10,356 nt of DNA, taken from the NCBI GenBank assembly GCA_002469545.1, contig DKMK01000070.1, forward strand, positions 1-10,356, in the 5' to 3' direction. Both the position numbers and the translations under genes were made by a program. This document shows positions 7,170-10,356 of this stretch, piece by piece. Each line of letters starts with the position of its first letter. The first letter of the stretch is position 1. The stretch is from Rhodobacterales bacterium UBA7416 (lineage in GTDB: Bacteria; Pseudomonadota; Alphaproteobacteria; Rhodobacterales; Rhodobacteraceae). Below the pieces are notes generated by a model, which was given only the letters and a program-made list of their open reading frames with translations, had not been told where the DNA came from and did no database searches.

Positions 7170-8549
7170 ATGAAAGTTATCATTTGTGGCGCCGGTCAAG
7201 TAGGCTGGCAAATTGCACGACATTTGTCGTCTGAGAGAAACGATGTAACGATCGTAGACAACAACGCAGATTTGGTTGCACGGGCATCCGATACCTTGGA
7301 TGTTAACGGTATTGCAGGTAACGCCTCATACCCTGACGTTCTTGCGCGCGCGGGTGCTGCCGACGCCGATATGATTATTGCGGCAACTTATTCCGACGAA
7401 GTGAATATGGTGACTTGTCAGGTTGCGCATTCCGTTTTTCAGATACCCCGGAAAATCGCTAGATTGCGTGGGCGTTCTTACTTAGACGTTATTTATTCTG
7501 ATTTGTATCAGCGCGACCACATGCCCATTGATGTCGTCATCTCACCTGAACAAGAAGTTGCAGTTCAAGCTCTTCGTCAATTACGATCACCTGAGACTTT
7601 TGATTCAGAGCCTTTCATGGATGGAAAAGCCGAATTAATAGGCTTAACTTTGAACGATGAGTGTAACGTTTTGAATACACCGTTACGACAGTTGTCCGAA
7701 TTATTCTCGACGCTAAGATCAACGGTCGTTGCCATTCGTCGCGAAGGCGTTTTGTTTGTACCTGAACGAGAAGAACAACTATTGGCCGGGGATCAAGTTT
7801 ATATTTGTACGAATGCAGAAGATAAGCCACGTTGTTTAGAGATTTTTGGTAAAACGAGCAAAGAGCAAGAGCGTTTCATTATCATTGGAGGCGGCAACGT
7901 TGGCCTGATTGTCGCAAAGTCGTTGGAAGATGGTGACAAACGCGTACATGCAAAAGTTATAGAAGCAGACCGAGATTGTGCTGAAAGAATTGCAGACCAA
8001 TTGGAACGCACCATTGTCCTCCATGGCGATGGCTTGGATATGGAATTGCTGGAAGAAGCAAATATTACAAAATCCGACGCTGTGTTAGCTGTGACCGATG
8101 ATGACAAGACAAACCTTCTTGCTTGTGCACGCGCCAAGGCAGTTGGTTGTCCGATGGTAGTGGCACTGATAAACGACCCCACTTTAACAACGTTGATGGA
8201 GCCCTTGAATATAGATTCATCCGTTAACCCACGTGCGACAACAGTTTCTTCAATTTTGCGCCACATTAGACATGGGCGCGTACGTGCTGTTTATTCAATT
8301 GGCGATGCGGAAGCCGAAGTCATCGAAGCACAGGTTATGTCTTCCTCACCTATTGCAGGGTCGTTAATACGTGATGTGGACTGGCCAGAAGGATCGATAA
8401 TTGGTGCTATCCAAAAGAATGATGGTGAGGCAATGCGACCTGCGGGAAACACAAAGATCGAAGAGGGTGATGTCGTAATTATTTTCACACTTTCTGATGA
8501 TGTTCCAGAGGTCGAACGATTATTCCAAGTTAACATCGATTTTTTCTAA
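7170..8549 (+). CDS. trkA: Trk potassium uptake protein TrkA (NAD-binding subunit)
   Basis: Peripheral cytosolic subunit that binds nucleotide and gates the TrkH potassium channel. 459 residues, the standard TrkA length, made of two tandem RCK units. The first Rossmann fold opens at the N-terminus with GAGQVG at 7-12 and acidic D30 after the second strand. The first RCK_C-type domain is at about 140-228. The second Rossmann fold begins at GGGNVG, 240-245, with E265 (VIEAD) in the matching acidic place. The second RCK_C domain is at about 375-455. Both glycine loops are intact, so both halves could bind nucleotide. The ATG at 7170 is supported by AGGGGA at 7155-7160. trkH follows with no intervening base, consistent with a two-subunit transporter made together. 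Trk location beside ntrYX is common in Alphaproteobacteria. Confidence 0.97.
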   Translation: MKVIICGAGQVGWQIARHLSSERNDVTIVDNNADLVARASDTLDVNGIAGNASYPDVLARAGAADADMIIAATYSDEVNMVTCQVAHSVFQIPRKIARLRGRSYLDVIYSDLYQRDHMPIDVVISPEQEVAVQALRQLRSPETFDSEPFMDGKAELIGLTLNDECNVLNTPLRQLSELFSTLRSTVVAIRREGVLFVPEREEQLLAGDQVYICTNAEDKPRCLEIFGKTSKEQERFIIIGGGNVGLIVAKSLEDGDKRVHAKVIEADRDCAERIADQLERTIVLHGDGLDMELLEEANITKSDAVLAVTDDDKTNLLACARAKAVGCPMVVALINDPTLTTLMEPLNIDSSVNPRATTVSSILRHIRHGRVRAVYSIGDAEAEVIEAQVMSSSPIAGSLIRDVDWPEGSIIGAIQKNDGEAMRPAGNTKIEEGDVVIIFTLSDDVPEVERLFQVNIDFF

Positions 8550-10061
8550 ATGAATACTTGGCTGAGAACTCAACCTTTGTTTGTTCTACTTTTGGGCATA
8601 TCATCACTGTTGATGTATTTCCCCATGATATATTCCATGAGGTTAGAAGATTGGTTATATGCCCGAACCTTCTTTTATCATGGTACGTTTTTTCTAATTT
8701 TAACCAGTATAATATCGATCGCGTTCTTGTCGCGAAAACCAAGTACAAAATCCGTAAGCCATATATTGGATTTATTTTGTAGTTTCATATTTATTCCAGT
8801 GTTTCTGGCCATTCCATTAGATTACTTGGTGCCATCGATAAATTTGTTTGATGCATACTTTGAAATGCTTTCCAGTTTGACGACGACTGGGGCGTCTCTG
8901 TTTCGTGATCCAAAAAATTTACCCGATGTACTACATTTATGGCGTGCGATCATTGGATGGTCCGGTGGATTTTTGATGTTGGTTACTGCGTTGGGTTTGT
9001 TTCAACCAATTGGTCTTGGTGGGTTTGAGGTTTATGATCAGTCCCATAAAATTACATCCCTAGAAACACGCATTAAGAGAGCCGATATGCGCGTTCGCAT
9101 GGGAACTTATACGGCAAGCATCTTTCCTATATACGCAGGGCTTACTGTCGTTATGAGTTTATTGTTGATCATTAATGGTGATCGCCCATTGGTTGCAGTT
9201 ATCCACGCAATGAGCACGTTTTCCACCAGTGGGATAAGCAATGTTGGTGGGATGTCGGGCTCTCACTCTGGTGTGTTTGGCGAGATTATAATTGCGTTAT
9301 TTTTGATTTTTGCGGTTTCAAGGTTTATGTACCAACAGGATTCAGACGGGCATGGTATGCGTCGCTTACTTCGTGACAAAGAAGTAAACCTTATGCTGAT
9401 TTGCGTAACAGTTATTCCATTTTTACTATTTGTTCGGCACTGGAGCAGTGCAATAGAAATTTCCAATCAAGTAAACTTCGTAGCAGCATTAAGCGCACTC
9501 TGGGGCGGTGTTTTTATGGTTTTGTCATTCTTGACAACCACTGGTTTTGAAAGCGAATACTGGAACGCATCACGTGCTTGGTCTGGTTTGGGAACCTCTG
9601 GTCTAATTCTAATGGGGTTAGCTGTAATGGGAGGTGGAATTGCGACGACTGCGGGTGGCGTGAAATTGCTTCGCCTATATGCCTTGTATAAACATGGTAT
9701 TCGAGAGATGCAGAGATTAAGTTTTCCAAGTTCGGTTGTGGGTTCTGGGAATGCAGCAAGAAGCTTTCGCCGAGAAGGCGCTTATGCAGCATGGATATTC
9801 TTTATGCTGTTTTTAATTAGCCTAGCAGTTATCATGCTAATGCTTTCTTTAACAGGAATACCCTTTGAAGATAGCATCATCTTAGCCGTCTCTGGGTTGT
9901 CTACCACTGGGCCATTAATCTATGTGGCGGGCGAAAGCGGATTAGATTACGCATCCATATCTACGTCAGCCAAAGCCATTTTTTGCGTAGCTATGATTCT
10001 TGGTCGACTTGAAGCCTTGGCAGTAATTGCTGTTCTTAATCCCAATTTTTGGCTTAAATAG
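8550..10061 (+). CDS. trkH: Trk potassium uptake protein TrkH (membrane subunit)
   Basis: Integral inner-membrane K+ translocating subunit, regulated by TrkA. 503 residues, mostly hydrophobic, built from four M1-P-M2 units. The four selectivity-filter turns are visible: TTTG 111-114, STSG 225-228, TTTG 329-332 and STTG 451-454, each supplying the filter glycine (G114, G228, G332, G454). A glycine-rich segment, MGGGIATTAGGVKLLR at 360-375, matches the conserved region in the third unit that contributes the gating loop in this family. N-terminal extra hydrophobic segments (about 10-28 and 42-60) favour TrkH over the shorter KtrB. The start codon directly follows the trkA TAA (TAAATG), and the bases before it are T-rich without a Shine-Dalgarno, so translation is presumably coupled to trkA. 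Stop TAG. Confidence 0.96.
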   Translation: MNTWLRTQPLFVLLLGISSLLMYFPMIYSMRLEDWLYARTFFYHGTFFLILTSIISIAFLSRKPSTKSVSHILDLFCSFIFIPVFLAIPLDYLVPSINLFDAYFEMLSSLTTTGASLFRDPKNLPDVLHLWRAIIGWSGGFLMLVTALGLFQPIGLGGFEVYDQSHKITSLETRIKRADMRVRMGTYTASIFPIYAGLTVVMSLLLIINGDRPLVAVIHAMSTFSTSGISNVGGMSGSHSGVFGEIIIALFLIFAVSRFMYQQDSDGHGMRRLLRDKEVNLMLICVTVIPFLLFVRHWSSAIEISNQVNFVAALSALWGGVFMVLSFLTTTGFESEYWNASRAWSGLGTSGLILMGLAVMGGGIATTAGGVKLLRLYALYKHGIREMQRLSFPSSVVGSGNAARSFRREGAYAAWIFFMLFLISLAVIMLMLSLTGIPFEDSIILAVSGLSTTGPLIYVAGESGLDYASISTSAKAIFCVAMILGRLEALAVIAVLNPNFWLK

Positions 10062-10150
10062 AGTATTTTCTCCACTTAGTACTTATTAAGGCGTTTTTTA
10101 CTGGTACTTCACCATTTCGAACTTCATATTAACCTCCAACGATAACAGAA

Positions 10151-10170
10151 CCCGCCCATTAGCGGACGGG
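10151..10170 (+). promoter_or_regulatory. GC-rich hairpin in the hfq leader
   Basis: CCCG 10151-10154 pairs with CGGG 10167-10170; after a C-A mismatch, CC 10156-10157 pairs with GG 10164-10165. An alternative fold pairs CCGC 10152-10155 with GCGG 10162-10165. No T run follows, so it is not an intrinsic terminator. It ends 10 bases before the hfq ribosome binding site. GC content is clearly above that of the surroundings, which suggests selection for structure. Confidence 0.45.
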
Positions 10171-10180
10171 ACGACCAAAA

Positions 10181-10186
10181 AGAGGG
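10181..10186 (+). promoter_or_regulatory. Ribosome binding site of hfq
   Basis: AGAGGG lies 9 bases before the ATG at 10196. It overlaps three consecutive ARN triplets (AAA AAG AGG, 10177-10185), the type of sequence bound by the distal face of Hfq in E. coli. Confidence 0.65.
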
Positions 10187-10195
10187 CTAGGGACA

Positions 10196-10356
10196 ATGGC
10201 TGCCGATAACCGTAACTTACAAGATGCATTTCTTAATCACGTCCGTAAAACAAAAATATCGGTCACGATCTTTTTGATTAACGGTGTTAAGCTTCAGGGG
10301 AATATCACATGGTTTGATAACTTCTGCGTTCTGCTACGTAGAGATGGTCAATCACA
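10196..10356 (+). CDS. hfq: RNA chaperone Hfq, 3'-truncated by window edge
   Basis: Sm-like hexameric RNA-binding protein that helps small RNAs pair with mRNAs; cytosolic. The first 53 residues of an expected roughly 75-80 are visible. The Sm1 region is clear: NLQDAFLNHVRK with the proximal-face residues Q9 and D10, then TIFLINGVKLQG and the family signature WFDNFCVLLRRDGQS (F40, D41, N42, F43). The lateral rim, RRER in E. coli, reads RKTK here (17-20), so it keeps basic charge with fewer arginines; this is usual in Alphaproteobacteria as I recall. The YKHAIS Sm2 motif would come just after the window end. The ATG is set by AGAGGG 9 bases upstream. hflX is the expected next gene by family synteny, but it is not in view. 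Confidence 0.96.
   Translation, partial: MAADNRNLQDAFLNHVRKTKISVTIFLINGVKLQGNITWFDNFCVLLRRDGQS

Larger units (their letters stand above)
10062..10195 (+). promoter_or_regulatory. hfq leader / trkH-hfq intergenic region
   Basis: This 134-base non-coding stretch is the longest in the window. It holds a T6 run at 10094-10099 after only a weak 4-bp stem (CTTA 10075-10078 / TAAG 10087-10090), a CCTCC at 10133-10137 that could pair weakly with the GAGG of the hfq ribosome binding site, a GC-rich hairpin at 10151-10170, and the Shine-Dalgarno AGAGGG at 10181-10186. An hfq promoter is expected here from gene context, but I could not find a convincing -35/-10 pair; CATATT at 10125-10130 has no good partner. 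Confidence 0.5.

Noticed and set aside
7799..8266. 155-codon reverse-strand open frame inside trkA
   Set aside because: It lies wholly antisense to a well-conserved TrkA coding region, and its composition (Ser/Ala-rich, no family motif) is typical of a shadow frame.
10075..10099. Intrinsic terminator after trkH: CTTA/TAAG stem followed by six T
   Set aside because: The stem is only 4 AT-rich pairs with an 8-base loop, and GCG separates it from the T run. Too weak to call, though partial termination cannot be excluded.
10151..10170. GC-rich hairpin as a rho-independent terminator for the trkAH operon
   Set aside because: It is followed by ACGACCAAAAAGAGGG, with no T run on the + strand, and it sits directly before the hfq ribosome binding site.

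Overview
The window is one co-directional block of eight genes, all on the + strand: dusB/nifR3 (5' end missing), ntrB, ntrC, ntrY, ntrX, trkA, trkH and hfq (3' end missing). This order is the classic nitrogen-regulation locus of Alphaproteobacteria, and the trkA-trkH-hfq tail is the arrangement I associate with Rhodobacterales. The Hfq N-terminus and the absence of the sigma-54 contact motif (GAFTGA) in NtrC both point the same way. The DNA looks unusually AT-rich for that group (mid-40s % GC by eye, not counted), which suggests a marine, low-GC roseobacter-type lineage. The species cannot be named from the sequence.

Layout: 1-904 encodes the C-terminal 300 residues of the tRNA dihydrouridine synthase DusB. 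904-3374 encodes the NtrB/NtrC two-component pair; the dusB-ntrB and ntrB-ntrC junctions are both 1-base TAATG overlaps. After a 40-base gap, 3415-7089 encodes the second pair, the membrane kinase NtrY and its regulator NtrX, separated by 12 bases with a good ribosome binding site. An 80-base gap follows that is almost filled by a possible 20-codon ORF and a small hairpin over the trkA ribosome binding site. 7170-10061 encodes TrkA and TrkH, the NAD-binding and membrane subunits of a K+ uptake system, with no base between them. A 134-base leader with a small hairpin precedes hfq, which runs off the window at 10356.

Together: NtrB (cytosolic) and NtrC respond to nitrogen status through PII, NtrY (membrane) and NtrX form a parallel envelope-linked pair, TrkAH imports potassium, and Hfq mediates small-RNA regulation. 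Tight spacing and the lack of a convincing internal terminator suggest long cotranscription, with hfq probably also having its own control.

This is an ordinary core locus, not an obviously new system, and all reading frames are intact. The points worth attention are the stripped sigma-54 loops in both response regulators, the candidate leader ORF and hairpin before trkA, and a run of ARN triplets over the hfq ribosome binding site that could serve Hfq autoregulation. No stretch over 300 bases lacks a gene, and I saw no mobile element, CRISPR array, tRNA or rRNA.
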